DNA from: Alphaproteobacteria bacterium
GTDB lineage: Bacteria > Pseudomonadota > Alphaproteobacteria > Rs-D84
Assembly: GCA_017615655.1 (NCBI GenBank)
Contig: JAFZZS010000005.1
Coordinates: 16,445-80,444, forward strand
Direction of reading: 5' to 3'
Length of the DNA: 64,000 nucleotides
In this document: positions 19,008 through 29,233 of the stretch, piece by piece
Layout: every line of letters begins with the position of its first letter
Position numbering within the stretch: the first letter of the stretch is position 1
Notes under the pieces: model-generated
What the model saw: only the letters and a program-made list of their open reading frames with translations
Database searches by the model: none
What the model was told of the DNA's origin: nothing
Position numbers and translations under genes: made by a program

Positions 19008-19890
19008 ATATTGTCTCAATTTGTCTTTCCGTGGGAACACTAATATTTCTATTATCTGGATGTCGCAGTTGTTGCGTTTTCCTTATTCCTTCTAATACAT
19101 CAATCCGTTTTTTAAGGTCATTGTTTTCTGCCCTAAGACGCCTTATCTCCGCCAACGCCTCTTCCATTGTTTGTGGTTCAACCTCGACCGATTGTGTCTG
19201 TTGAGCAGACAGCTGTTTTTTTGCATTTATTCTTTCCTGTATAGGGGCAAAATATTTTTTTATTTGCTGTAACTTGTTGTCATTATATTGCACACCCCGA
19301 TAATCAAGCCCATCGGATTCATACTTGTGTTTCAACATTTTATAAATTTTTTCGATATCCTCATCGGAAATTTGTAAACTTTCAGCATTGTCCGATAATA
19401 TTTTAAAATCCTCTTCTTCTGGTCGTTCAGATTCTAAAATACGCACAAGTAAAAATTTATTTATTTCTGGATTATTCATTCGAAAACCTTTATAGACACT
19501 TCCACTGTTATAAAGGAATCTACGATACAAGTATTGTATATTATAATCCCTTACACCGTTGGCTATTTTCTTTTTATCGATACCTTTCAATATATTAAAC
19601 AGAACTTTTTGCCCTTCTACATCATCGGTGTTTTGGAATAATCTAACAATTTTTTGTGCATCTTGGATTATATCAGGTTCACGACGAACGAGACGATTTG
19701 CCATCTTTACAAAATCTTCTTCATTACTATGAATCCGTGAACTTAAAATTTCACTTCGGCATGCTAGTAACGAATATTTTTTATCAAAAAAGAACTCTGC
19801 ATTCCATGGTGCGCCACTAATGATATTGACCACAATCGCCACCAATTCAAGTAATTCTGTACCACTAGTCTTAAATGTATATTTATCCAT
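19006..19890 (-). CDS. Unknown protein at the end of the pilus operon
   Basis: I do not recognise this 294-residue soluble protein. The first 200 residues look helical, with Asp/Glu/Lys-rich repeats. Residues about 235-265 (MEEALAEIRRLRAENNDLKKR) form a clear coiled coil. A good AGAAGGAAA Shine-Dalgarno precedes the ATG at 19890. It starts 62 bp after the PilR-like gene on the same strand, so it may be cotranscribed with the pilus block. Confidence 0.8.
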   Translation of the reverse strand: MDKYTFKTSGTELLELVAIVVNIISGAPWNAEFFFDKKYSLLACRSEILSSRIHSNEEDFVKMANRLVRREPDIIQDAQKIVRLFQNTDDVEGQKVLFNILKGIDKKKIANGVRDYNIQYLYRRFLYNSGSVYKGFRMNNPEINKFLLVRILESERPEEEDFKILSDNAESLQISDEDIEKIYKMLKHKYESDGLDYRGVQYNDNKLQQIKKYFAPIQERINAKKQLSAQQTQSVEVEPQTMEEALAEIRRLRAENNDLKKRIDVLEGIRKTQQLRHPDNRNISVPTERQIETI

Positions 19891-19952
19891 TTATTATTTC
19901 CTTCTATACAGGATATTCTATCAGAAAAACATAAAATTTCCAAAAAATTGTA

Positions 19953-21023
19953 TTATGACAAAAATGCCGTAATCTGGTCTTGCATTTGAAATGTTCCAAG
20001 AACAATCCACGCAATTACAGCAGATATTAATAGAATTCCGACCGTATTCAAAACATTAGCCACTGATTCTATTTTTTTAACAGAATTTTCCAAGTAATCG
20101 TTTGATATTTGGTTAAGGTTTGTATCAAAATCATTCATATCTGCATATATAGTTAAATCACCGATAAGTTCTTGATTTGGAAAATCCATACCTGTATTTT
20201 GCAACGCGTCACCAAGGTTGTCACCATTTGCAATATAACGCAATGTGGCTTCTAATATCTTTCTTAGATACCTGTTAGAATTATCGGCAAGCATTCGCAT
20301 TGCATCAGGAATTGCAACACCAGACGACACCATTGCCGCAAGCGACATCATCCAACCAACAGATAAACGTATTTTATAAATATTCCATGGTGGAAACTTA
20401 TCAAACGCGCCACGTAAATGCCCAGACCAACGGGGCAGTGACCATATAACAGCAACCGCGAATGCCCCAATTACTATTGAAAAAATCTGCCAATATTTAC
20501 TTGCCAAATTAGATATCCATATGAGCGTCGCGGCTCCCCCTGTCCATACCATTGAATCACCTGCAACCTCGGCAAGTGGCGGAACAAGATAAAGCCCAAC
20601 CATTATGATTATTCCAATCACCAAAACAAACAATAATAACGGGTATGCAATTGCACCAAACACAGCACTGCTAATACGTTTATTCGCAACAATAATTTTA
20701 CTTACATTTTCAAGTGCGACTACTAAACTTGATGTATTACCTGATGTTAATAAAAGCGTCTCTTCGGCAGGAACCCATCCGCGTGTCGCCTCTGAAAAAC
20801 TTAGCCCCCGTTCAAGATTCTTTTCCCATTCGCGCATGCAAATTGCAAATGGTTCGTTTGGTTTAGATCCACCTTTGGATTCAATCATTTGAATACGATT
20901 AAGTGCATCAACTAGTGTAAAATCATTTTTTAACAAAGACACCAACTTGCGCCAAATTGTAATGCGCTTGTCCTGACTAAATCTGCAAATAAGCTTTGCA
21001 TAAAGTATTTCAAGTTTATTCAT
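19953..21023 (-). CDS. Type IVb pilus inner-membrane platform protein (PilR/GspF family)
   Basis: 356 residues of the GspF/PilC family. Two cytoplasmic helical repeats, each followed by hydrophobic segments (about 120-150, 160-210 and 330-350), form the membrane platform on which the ATPase assembles pilin. It lacks the extended N terminus of PilC, as in PilR/BfpE of type IVb systems. It lies 5 bp after the ATPase gene, and the order PilO2-PilP-PilQ-PilR matches plasmid R64-type thin pili. Confidence 0.85.
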   Translation of the reverse strand: MNKLEILYAKLICRFSQDKRITIWRKLVSLLKNDFTLVDALNRIQMIESKGGSKPNEPFAICMREWEKNLERGLSFSEATRGWVPAEETLLLTSGNTSSLVVALENVSKIIVANKRISSAVFGAIAYPLLLFVLVIGIIIMVGLYLVPPLAEVAGDSMVWTGGAATLIWISNLASKYWQIFSIVIGAFAVAVIWSLPRWSGHLRGAFDKFPPWNIYKIRLSVGWMMSLAAMVSSGVAIPDAMRMLADNSNRYLRKILEATLRYIANGDNLGDALQNTGMDFPNQELIGDLTIYADMNDFDTNLNQISNDYLENSVKKIESVANVLNTVGILLISAVIAWIVLGTFQMQDQITAFLS

Positions 21024-21028
21024 GATTA

Positions 21029-22666
21029 TTAATAAACCCCTGGTCTATCAAGTAAACCAACCCAACGTTCTAATTCATCAACACCGATAATTCCGCGCAA
21101 CATAAGTTCAGATGCAGCCTCTTTTAATGTACGCCCATCCATTTCTTCTAACCAATATTTAACTGCAGCCTCGGTATCACCGGCCAGTGCAAGTCGTAAA
21201 AATTCGCTGTTAGTAATTATTATTTCACCAGCTTTAATACGACCACGTGTTCCGGTTCCACCGCAATGTTCGCAACCTGCGCCACGAACATAAACCTGAT
21301 TTAAACCAATCTCGCCAAAGGCGTCCATAACACGTCCATATTCTGAATATTCTGGATGTGCAGACAATTTTTCACGACAATTCGGGCAAAGACGTTTGAA
21401 CAAACGCATAGAAACAAGACCACGCATCATAGTCTCTTCTTTTAACTTAAACGCTTCTACCCCCATATCTAGCAATCTAACTAATGCCGCCATTGCGGAA
21501 TTCGCATGCAATGTTGTCCAAACATTATGACCAGACAACGCACCCTTTACCGTCAGTTGTGCTGCGGCCAATGTTCTTATTTCACCGACCATAAGCGTAT
21601 CAGGGTCACTACGTAATGCGGCGGCAAGAGCCTCGGTATATTCTGCCTCACGTTGTTCTTCATTTGCGGTGTTCACAACAGGAATCTGATGGGCACCAAA
21701 TATCTTTTGTTCAACTGGATCTTCCACTGTTATCAGATTGATTTCATAATGATGTTCTTTTAACATCAACACCATGTTTCTGACAAGTGTCGTCGACTTA
21801 CCTGAACTCGTTGGACCTGCAACAACAACCAATCCTGTGGGGTAAGAACGTAACCTACGCAACAACTTTTGTTCATACTTTCCAAATTCTTGCTCTGTTG
21901 TAATATTTTCAGATGGATTATCATATAACAATCGCATAACAACATAACGCGATCCAAATGCAATTGGATTAAATTGCATTCTGATACTAAGCACCCCTTG
22001 TGGTAAATACAAATCTTTTGTCCCACGCAGCGGTGTTCGTCCATCTTTTTGTGCGGATTGGTATTCATTTTGTGCATAGTTTGCATTTGATATATCTGCT
22101 GATGCAAATGCGGCACGAACAAAAGATTCACCCCAACTGGAATTAAATTCCAGCACTGGTTGCATACTTCCATCTATACGAAAATATATTGTTGTTTGGT
22201 CTGCTACTTCAATATGAATATCAGAAACCTTTTGTGCCGCCGCCCTTGCGACAATATCTACAAAATCTTTCTGCATCTGATTATTATATTCAAAGCGCGA
22301 TTTTACAGAATCACCAAGAGTACTTTCATGATATTTATATATAGCAGATACCAAACCTAAATCAGAATAAAATGGTATTCGTATTGGGCGACCCTTGCGT
22401 TTTAACAAATCCATGAACGCAAGTACACGACCATCATATTTATGTGTACGTGACACGATTATGCATCCGCCCGAAAAGTAAGCCAATAACCCTTGGGTAT
22501 CTTTTGGCAATTCAAACTCGCCACCAGGCGCCGTAAGTAATTTATTATCCTCAGAAAACAAATAATCGATTATTTCCTGATTATCGGCATGCTCTAACCC
22601 CGCCGGAATAGACGGTTTCTTGGAACTTGGTAAAATATCCAAAATTACTTTTTCTTCTGTCTTCAT
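21029..22666 (-). CDS. Type IVb pilus assembly ATPase (PilQ/GspE family)
   Basis: 545-residue secretion ATPase that powers pilin polymerisation. Walker A GPTSSGKSTT lies near 285, an Asp box (TVEDPVE) follows, then Walker B (LMVGEIRT) and a His box. A zinc motif, CPNC then CEHCGGTG, lies near 440-490, as in GspE/PilB. The start overlaps pilP by 4 bp. The N-terminal region is shorter than in PilB, fitting the R64 PilQ type. Confidence 0.88.
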   Translation of the reverse strand: MKTEEKVILDILPSSKKPSIPAGLEHADNQEIIDYLFSEDNKLLTAPGGEFELPKDTQGLLAYFSGGCIIVSRTHKYDGRVLAFMDLLKRKGRPIRIPFYSDLGLVSAIYKYHESTLGDSVKSRFEYNNQMQKDFVDIVARAAAQKVSDIHIEVADQTTIYFRIDGSMQPVLEFNSSWGESFVRAAFASADISNANYAQNEYQSAQKDGRTPLRGTKDLYLPQGVLSIRMQFNPIAFGSRYVVMRLLYDNPSENITTEQEFGKYEQKLLRRLRSYPTGLVVVAGPTSSGKSTTLVRNMVLMLKEHHYEINLITVEDPVEQKIFGAHQIPVVNTANEEQREAEYTEALAAALRSDPDTLMVGEIRTLAAAQLTVKGALSGHNVWTTLHANSAMAALVRLLDMGVEAFKLKEETMMRGLVSMRLFKRLCPNCREKLSAHPEYSEYGRVMDAFGEIGLNQVYVRGAGCEHCGGTGTRGRIKAGEIIITNSEFLRLALAGDTEAAVKYWLEEMDGRTLKEAASELMLRGIIGVDELERWVGLLDRPGVY

Positions 22667-23394
22667 TTTGTCAAAGACGCTTTATTTTGACCACCAACAT
22701 TAAGGGTATATGTTTCACCATCTTTGGTAAACACAACCCCTTCGTCGAGTGATATTGATTTTACCGTATAACCATCAACATCTTTGCCGACACTTATGCG
22801 TTTATTTTGACCATTAGATAACTCTTGGATAGTAGCCTGCAATTGTGCACCTGCACCAAAAACATTTAACAATTTATACTTTTTTGTAATTTCTGTTTCC
22901 TCGGCAGATTCAGTCGCAGCAACTTTTCTTGGTTTGTAGTCTGTGGTCGGTTGAGTATCTAAATCTTCTTTTTCTCGCTCTAAACGTTTTGCTTCTGCTT
23001 CAAGTCTTGCACGTTCTGTTTCGAATTCCTGTTGCTGTTGCTCGGCACGTCCAGACAAAGTATCAATTTCCATATGTAATTTTATTTTCTCTGCAGCCAA
23101 CCTATCCAAATCAAGATTCAACTGTGCACGTTCTTTTTCTAACTGCATTAAAACTTTTTCTTGTTCCAAATCAGTAATTTGCTGAAACAAAGAACCTTCT
23201 ATTTGGTAATCTTCTATTGCCTCGGCAGAAATTTCATCATTAACTTCTGCTTCGTTAAATTCACCATCATCAAACACATTCACAGATTCAATAACATCGG
23301 CAACATTATCAAACTGCGTTTCACCTGCAGCATACACAACAGATGATATACAGATAAGAAATACAGACAATAATAATTTAATTTTAGTTTGCAT
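22663..23394 (-). CDS. PilP-like pilus biogenesis protein
   Basis: 243 residues with a signal peptide (ending near VVYAAGE). A central coiled coil of about 90 residues, rich in Glu, Leu and Arg, is followed by a small beta domain (TIQELSNGQNKRISVGKDVDGYTVKSI). This layout is that of type IV pilus PilP (R64 type), a periplasmic assembly factor. It overlaps pilO2 by 11 bp and pilQ by 4 bp, so it is in a tight operon. Confidence 0.7.
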   Translation of the reverse strand: MQTKIKLLLSVFLICISSVVYAAGETQFDNVADVIESVNVFDDGEFNEAEVNDEISAEAIEDYQIEGSLFQQITDLEQEKVLMQLEKERAQLNLDLDRLAAEKIKLHMEIDTLSGRAEQQQQEFETERARLEAEAKRLEREKEDLDTQPTTDYKPRKVAATESAEETEITKKYKLLNVFGAGAQLQATIQELSNGQNKRISVGKDVDGYTVKSISLDEGVVFTKDGETYTLNVGGQNKASLTK

Positions 23395-24646
23395 AGATTA
23401 TCACCTCATAGTTCCACATTTTTTTCGTCATACTCCACGATGCTTTTGTCATATAAACACCGCCAAAATCGTCAAAGATCTGCATAAATTGATATGGTAT
23501 CAATTTAGAATCTGCGGAAACCTCGACAACAAAAACCTCGGCAGATTGCGCGCCATTAGAAACGATATCCGCAACGGCATTTATCCCGGCATTAAGTTTT
23601 ATTGCCTGGAATCTGCTTGTCAACTCTCGCATTATCGTATCTGTATCGCGCATATCACGTGATGGCACAGGCACACGTTCTGGTAGTTTTGCACGCACAG
23701 TTACTTCGTCATCATTCATCTCTTGAACAAATACACCAGGCATTATGTTTCCTGCAATAGAATAAAAATCATCTAGTGTACCAAAAGAACGTCTAAATAC
23801 CGCACTAACATATTTTTCATCACATTCGGCAGATATCTGAACCCATCCAGTAACTGGTTGCATCACAAATCCGATTGCCTTGTAACATAAATCTGCCCGC
23901 TCGACCATATCAGGCAACAATTCATACGGCATAACCAAGGGTTCTTTTTCAAGCTCTTGACGCAAATTATATTCTTTATCAAGTTCTTTGTTTTTCTCTT
24001 CTATTTGTCGCTTATATTCATCGGCAAGTTCTGGATTTATCTTTGCAACCTGGGGCTTTGGTGTAAATATTTGATTTATTGGTTCACGGAAAATATAAAG
24101 AAACAATATTCCAAATAAAAGCATTAACAAAAGCGATATTGCACCCGCCCCAAAACGACTTATTGGACGTAAGACACCATGATTATTGCCCAAAACCAAG
24201 TCTTTTATATCTCTTTCAACCGTACGTGGCATTCCCCAATCAGCCGGTGCAATCAATGCGTTCCAATCTGGAATTTCGGTCAATTCTGCATATTTAGCAC
24301 GTGCATCAGCCTCGTTATCAAACAGTAAATCGTATAAAATAACACCATTTCTGACCGCAATTAAAACGAATTTATTATCAACACTGAATGCACAAAGCAT
24401 CGATGCATAACCGGGTAACGATTCTATAATTTCTGCGGCAATTGATGGCATTCCTGAACGAATTCCATTAGACCGTGCACCCAAACCAATCATACCAGAG
24501 TATGCAATATATCGATTTAATTTGTGATCTATACCACGTGCCAATTTATAGGCATACGCGCGCGACGTAAAGCCTGTAACCATTGGCTGCCAAAGCAAAC
24601 CAGCGGCATATTTTTTTCTTTTAATATGTACGTATTGTCCTGACAA
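23384..24646 (-). CDS. PilO2-like type IVb pilus protein
   Basis: 420 residues. An N-terminal cytoplasmic domain of about 180 residues is followed by one membrane helix (SLLLMLLFGILFLYIF) and a coiled-coil periplasmic part with PxxP-rich and beta segments. This matches PilO2 of R64-type pili. It is the first gene of the four-gene pilus block. Its upstream sequence contains a TATAAT and a small CTATC/GATAG palindrome. The pilin, prepilin peptidase and secretin genes are not in this window. Confidence 0.75.
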   Translation of the reverse strand: MSGQYVHIKRKKYAAGLLWQPMVTGFTSRAYAYKLARGIDHKLNRYIAYSGMIGLGARSNGIRSGMPSIAAEIIESLPGYASMLCAFSVDNKFVLIAVRNGVILYDLLFDNEADARAKYAELTEIPDWNALIAPADWGMPRTVERDIKDLVLGNNHGVLRPISRFGAGAISLLLMLLFGILFLYIFREPINQIFTPKPQVAKINPELADEYKRQIEEKNKELDKEYNLRQELEKEPLVMPYELLPDMVERADLCYKAIGFVMQPVTGWVQISAECDEKYVSAVFRRSFGTLDDFYSIAGNIMPGVFVQEMNDDEVTVRAKLPERVPVPSRDMRDTDTIMRELTSRFQAIKLNAGINAVADIVSNGAQSAEVFVVEVSADSKLIPYQFMQIFDDFGGVYMTKASWSMTKKMWNYEVIIYAN

Positions 24647-24770
24647 ATTCTCTCTCTATACCTATCGTGATAGAATTATAACATAAAACAATATTTCAAT
24701 TCCAGTGTAAAAACATCTGTTATAAAAATAACAGTATTTATTTCAAGAACAAAAACAATAAGAATTACTT

Positions 24771-25127
24771 TTACTTTGTTTTAGCCGTTTTTATGGTTTC
24801 AACATTCGGGCAATCATAGACATTTGCCACAAGTATAAAAGTATTTTTTGGACCAAATACGGCCCCATCATTCTGCTTTATTCGCTCACTTACAATCCAA
24901 TATACATTTCCAGGATGTGACTGATTTGCAATACTGTTTTCTAAATATCTGTGTGCATCATCCTGTTTATATGCTGAAACAGATGATTCAATCTTGTACA
25001 AAAATGTACATCCAGTCGGTTCTTTATCAAGTTCTTTAATATTTTCGCTGCCATTTTCATTCTTAATATATCCGCCACAGTTACACAAAACAAGACCCAT
25101 AAAAAACAAACAAAAATATTTTTTCAT
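24771..25127 (-). CDS. Small lipoprotein (DUF4156-like)
   Basis: 118 residues with a lipoprotein signal (MKKYFCLFFMGLVLCNCGG); the likely lipidated Cys is the one in the LVLC or LCNC context. The mature part (GCTFLYKIES, then a conserved Asn/Ala helix and NVYWIV) resembles the DUF4156 group of enterobacterial YjeI-type lipoproteins, whose role is unknown. It lies between the pilus and lipid A blocks, 18 bp upstream of lpxC. Confidence 0.7.
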   Translation of the reverse strand: MKKYFCLFFMGLVLCNCGGYIKNENGSENIKELDKEPTGCTFLYKIESSVSAYKQDDAHRYLENSIANQSHPGNVYWIVSERIKQNDGAVFGPKNTFILVANVYDCPNVETIKTAKTK

Positions 25128-25145
25128 ACTTGCCTTCCTTTCTAT

Positions 25146-26084
25146 TTATTCTGCATCAATTATATCATAATTTGCCGGATTACTAAACAATTTTCTAAGA
25201 ATTATATTATTCATCGCATGACTGCCTTTATATGATTCTAAATTTCCAATGATAAACCCACCAGATGTAAACATATCACCAATTGCATCTATAATTTTAT
25301 GTCTTACAAATTCATTAGGCCAAAAAATCTTGTTTAACGTCCCATCACCTTTGTCATTTAACGCAATAACGTTTGTTTCATTTGCACCACGTGCCATGCC
25401 GTGAGATTTAAGATACTCCCATTCGGAAAATTTTCCAAACGTCCGCGCACTTGCTATATTTTTAACAAATTCTTTAACCGTTTTTTTCGTACCATCAAAA
25501 GAATATGTAAAACTCTGACTGCCTATTATTTTTTCAGGATAAACAAGTGTGGCACTAATATTAAGCGCACCATTATTTGAAGGTGAAAGTTGAACAAAAC
25601 CATTTGTTTTTCGACCTGATAAAAAATTCATAATATAAATTTTCATGCGCGTAAACCACGATAACTGACGTAAAGCCTCATGCGAAGTAACGATAATTGA
25701 ACGCCTTACTATTATCTTTTTTAGTTTTCCTGGGGTTATGCCAGCATTGTAAATTTCGTTGTAAAATTGCTTCGCACTACCGTCTAAAATTGGTGTTTCT
25801 GAACCATCTATATCAATAATTGCACTATCAACCCCAGCAATAAATAATGCCGCCATTAAATGCTCTATGGTTTTTACATGTTCCCCTGATAATTTCCCAA
25901 TTGTTGTATTGCGCATCTTTGTATCACCAACATTATCAAAAGACGCAGGAATCAACTTATCTGACATATCAATGCGATGAAAAAAAATACCTTGTTTTTT
26001 CGAAGGTTTTACTAACATATTTACCAACGCCCCAGAATGAATTCCAACACCCGAAAATTTAATCTGTTTTTTTATCGTCGGCAT
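25146..26084 (-). CDS. lpxC: UDP-3-O-acyl-N-acetylglucosamine deacetylase
   Basis: LpxC catalyses the committed step of lipid A synthesis. The zinc ligands are visible: His75 (EHLMAAL), His262 and Asp266 (HKIIDAIGDM). The catalytic His289 is in GSHAMNN. The 312 residues match the family. The start overlaps the end of lpxK by 26 bp. The order acyltransferase-lpxK-lpxC on one strand puts three lipid A steps together. Confidence 0.96.
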   Translation of the reverse strand: MPTIKKQIKFSGVGIHSGALVNMLVKPSKKQGIFFHRIDMSDKLIPASFDNVGDTKMRNTTIGKLSGEHVKTIEHLMAALFIAGVDSAIIDIDGSETPILDGSAKQFYNEIYNAGITPGKLKKIIVRRSIIVTSHEALRQLSWFTRMKIYIMNFLSGRKTNGFVQLSPSNNGALNISATLVYPEKIIGSQSFTYSFDGTKKTVKEFVKNIASARTFGKFSEWEYLKSHGMARGANETNVIALNDKGDGTLNKIFWPNEFVRHKIIDAIGDMFTSGGFIIGNLESYKGSHAMNNIILRKLFSNPANYDIIDAE

Positions 26085-26985
26085 TTAATTTCTCCTTTAA
26101 CCAATCAAAAAACTTTGTATCCAAAACCGTTTCAAGTTTTGCATACTTAATTTCGTCGCGCACAGCAATCGGTAAACGAACCCAATCTTTTTCTGTAGTA
26201 ACAAGTTTTGCTTTTTTCTTTGCCGCAAGTTTTTTTAATTCCAAAATATCTTCATCTGTATATTGATAGTGGTCACCAAAAGCGCGGTGCGCAACTATAC
26301 CGTCCAATGATTTGAAAAATTTTTTTGGATATCCTATACCAGCAAAAGCGACTATTTTTGTATTCTTGGTATATGGCGATATTGTTTTGTTTTCTGCATA
26401 AAATATTGGCACACCTGATGGTAATTTGAAACGCTTCCTGGGTTTTCCATTTTTAATAATAATTATTGCATCTGCTTTTTTAGCCTTGTACTTTGGTTCA
26501 CGTAACGGCCCAGCCGGCAATAAAAAACCATTTCCATAACCTATCATTTGGTCAAAGACCAAAATAGAAACATCCTTTTTAATAAGCGGATTTTGTAATC
26601 CATCATCCATTAAAATTGGGCCATGTTCATTTTTTTGCCTATCTAATAACATTATATTACTTTTTCTATGCCCAACATGTACGGCGATACCGTCGTGCAT
26701 TAGCATTGTCGCTTCGTCACCAATATTTGCGGTACTGGCCGTACGCTTGTATCCGCGCATAACCACGGGGGCATCTAAATAATTTGCAAGTGTCCTAACA
26801 ATAGGTGTTTTTCCAACACCCCCCGCAAGTATTCCACCAATACACACAACCTTGCGACGCGATTTATAAGCGAACATTCGGCGCCAATTAAAAACAAGGC
26901 GCGATATAAAATAGTAAACAAAAGCAACCGGCAATAATAAAAATGCCAACGGTGTTTTATGTAAAAACCACCAAGGTGTTTTCAT
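26059..26985 (-). CDS. lpxK: Tetraacyldisaccharide 4'-kinase
   Basis: LpxK phosphorylates the 4' position of the lipid A disaccharide at the inner membrane. The 308 residues carry an N-terminal hydrophobic anchor (about 12-32), the P-loop GGILAGGVGKTP (50-61) and a LMDDGLQNP segment with the catalytic Asp pair. It begins one base after the acyltransferase gene ends and overlaps lpxC. Confidence 0.94.
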   Translation of the reverse strand: MKTPWWFLHKTPLAFLLLPVAFVYYFISRLVFNWRRMFAYKSRRKVVCIGGILAGGVGKTPIVRTLANYLDAPVVMRGYKRTASTANIGDEATMLMHDGIAVHVGHRKSNIMLLDRQKNEHGPILMDDGLQNPLIKKDVSILVFDQMIGYGNGFLLPAGPLREPKYKAKKADAIIIIKNGKPRKRFKLPSGVPIFYAENKTISPYTKNTKIVAFAGIGYPKKFFKSLDGIVAHRAFGDHYQYTDEDILELKKLAAKKKAKLVTTEKDWVRLPIAVRDEIKYAKLETVLDTKFFDWLKEKLNADDKKTD

Positions 26986-26986
26986 T

Positions 26987-27766
26987 TTAATGGTACCTTT
27001 TGGTAAGTTTCGGTTCTAACCCCATGCGTTTTGCACGTTTGAATTCACCTGTTTTCAACCCCTGCTCTACTATATAAAGATTAAATTCCGCATCCAATTC
27101 GCGTAATTGTGCAACCATAAGATCTTCCAATTCTTTACGTTTATCTTCAAATTCTTGCGGTGATATCTTTGAATCTATGTATATAGGATTACCAACTTTA
27201 CACTTTATTTTTGTAAAGGGATATACTAATAAATACCTATCCCAACGATTTTGAATCCATACATGTTTCGCAGAAAAACAGACTGGTATTATAGGCGCAC
27301 CTGTCATTTTTGCAAAATAAAGAGCACCTTCCTGGACTCGCAGTGATGGGCCACCAGGTCCATCAGGCGAAATACATAATGAATGATCACCTTTGCGCAA
27401 TACACGAATACCTTCGCGCAGAACAGAAATTCCACCATTATGTGAACTACCATAAATTGCACGTAATCCAAACAAATGTTGCAATTTTGCCATCATGCGC
27501 CCATCTTTGTGACGAGACGTAATTGCATAGGATTTCATTCCACCAAGGCATACAATTGGTGAAAGCATCAAACTGCGCCCATGCCAAAAAACAAAAATAG
27601 CCGGTTTATGACGAAATTTCTTAAATGTTTCGTAATTGACAATTTTCCGACGAGAAGTCAGATAAATAAACCACATCAACGCCGCCATAACAACGGCTAT
27701 AATCCATTGAAACCCAGAAAAACCTAATATTGGTTCCCAAAATTTTTTCCATAACTTTCTAAACAT
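26987..27766 (-). CDS. DUF374 lysophospholipid acyltransferase-like protein
   Basis: 259 residues. The acyltransferase motif is FVFWHGRSLML (His-containing), followed by GSSHNGGISVLREG and SPDGPGGPSLRVQEG, the signature of the DUF374 family. A single N-terminal membrane helix anchors it. Members lie near lipid A genes in Alphaproteobacteria and are thought to act on lipid A precursors or lysophospholipids; the exact acceptor is not known. It is first in the lpxK-lpxC operon. Confidence 0.88.
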   Translation of the reverse strand: MFRKLWKKFWEPILGFSGFQWIIAVVMAALMWFIYLTSRRKIVNYETFKKFRHKPAIFVFWHGRSLMLSPIVCLGGMKSYAITSRHKDGRMMAKLQHLFGLRAIYGSSHNGGISVLREGIRVLRKGDHSLCISPDGPGGPSLRVQEGALYFAKMTGAPIIPVCFSAKHVWIQNRWDRYLLVYPFTKIKCKVGNPIYIDSKISPQEFEDKRKELEDLMVAQLRELDAEFNLYIVEQGLKTGEFKRAKRMGLEPKLTKRYH

Positions 27767-27848
27767 AGCGGTTAGATTTTATCAACAAAAAAACGATATT
27801 TCAAGTGTACATTAGGAATACATTCAAATCTGTGACTACAATAACAAA

Positions 27849-29015
27849 TTATGGATTTGCGCCGACTAAATGATATGTGTTTCCGTTTGTATATTTAAAG
27901 TTAAATGACCCTGTGCCACTTTTTGAAAAGACATAACATTCTTCGTTACCCAGTTTTATATGCACTGCTGGGTTCCCTGATGGTTCTAATTCACCAAATA
28001 TATCAAAACTAAGCCCATTACTAACCTTAAGTTTTTTGCCAAAACTGCATAAACGATAACAAGATGTACCGTATGCAGCATAACCTGTGGCACACGAAAG
28101 ATCTGGTTCACAAGACACTTTGTTACTAAATGACGATTCAAATCCAGTTGTATACTTTTTTGTTCCTGATGGACATGATGTTACAAGACCAGATCCATTA
28201 AATACATTTTGAAATGCGGTACTAACTGTTGGACTTGTATTTATACCTGCAAACAGTTCTGGGGGAACATAACCCGAAAGCCCAGAACAATTATAAAAAG
28301 CGTTTTGAAACAAATTTGCTTGTTGAGCACCAGAAATTCCACTAAATAATCCCCCAGGAATAGAACCACTTAATTTGCTACATTTATAAAATAATCCATA
28401 AAACAAGTATGTTTGCGGTGTTCCCGAAAGACCAGAAAATAAATTCTCGGGAATAGAACCTGTTAATTTTGCGTCATCCCAGAACAGTGAACGGAACATA
28501 GAAGCGCGTGGTTGCCCAGTTATACCATCAAATAATTCTTCGGGAATTGAACCCGCTAGGTTAGTACAATCTGCAAATGCGGTTCGAAAATATGGTTGTG
28601 AACCATTTGCAAGCGTCGGAAATATTCGTCCCAATGATCCAGAAATACTGGTCAGGTTTGTTAGATCAACAAAACTTATTGATGCATTCGATTCTTCGGT
28701 TCCGGTTGAATACCCTGTTGCCAAACCACCAAGTTTTACCGTCTTTGTACCAGTTGATGAATACCTGTGCGAGATAGTTTGTTTTGAGGTACTAGTTGAG
28801 TTGATCGTCCCAGTTGACCCATCACCATAATCAATATAAAATGTTCCGGTCGATGCCAAATAAAACAAAGTTGTGTTACTTGAAGTACTGGTAACATTCA
28901 CTGTAAATGTAAATTTTGCTTCGAAATTATTTTGATCTTCAGCGTAAACAACCCCCTGGAAAAACATTCCAATTGATAGAATTGCGACAAAAATAATTCG
29001 CAATAATACCCTCAT
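27849..29015 (-). CDS. Secreted surface protein with LxGSIPxxLF repeats
   Basis: 388 residues, a signal peptide (cleavage after VVYA) and a strong AGGGGG Shine-Dalgarno. A beta domain with DYGDGSTGT resembles a PKD-like fold. Then come three to four repeats of about 38 residues built on LTGSIPENLFSGLSG with aromatic spacers (FRSLFWD, FYGLFYKC, FQNAFYNC). They resemble BspA or DUF285-type surface repeats. A Cys-rich C-terminal region follows. It is likely exposed on the cell surface or secreted. Confidence 0.8.
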   Translation of the reverse strand: MRVLLRIIFVAILSIGMFFQGVVYAEDQNNFEAKFTFTVNVTSTSSNTTLFYLASTGTFYIDYGDGSTGTINSTSTSKQTISHRYSSTGTKTVKLGGLATGYSTGTEESNASISFVDLTNLTSISGSLGRIFPTLANGSQPYFRTAFADCTNLAGSIPEELFDGITGQPRASMFRSLFWDDAKLTGSIPENLFSGLSGTPQTYLFYGLFYKCSKLSGSIPGGLFSGISGAQQANLFQNAFYNCSGLSGYVPPELFAGINTSPTVSTAFQNVFNGSGLVTSCPSGTKKYTTGFESSFSNKVSCEPDLSCATGYAAYGTSCYRLCSFGKKLKVSNGLSFDIFGELEPSGNPAVHIKLGNEECYVFSKSGTGSFNFKYTNGNTYHLVGANP

Positions 29016-29233
29016 ATACCCCCTAAAAAACGCTTCATTCCATTCGGAAATGCAATTTTTTTGATATCAGATACAAAAATAACACATTAAAAACACTTCA
29101 CAAATTACATGTGTTACTTATGCACATCAAAATGGTGCACTCCCTCAGTAGAAACCTTAGCAAAAATAATAAAAATTAAACAAGTGAAAATATATTTATA
29201 ACATAAATATATTCCAAAGCTTATGAAAAACTA

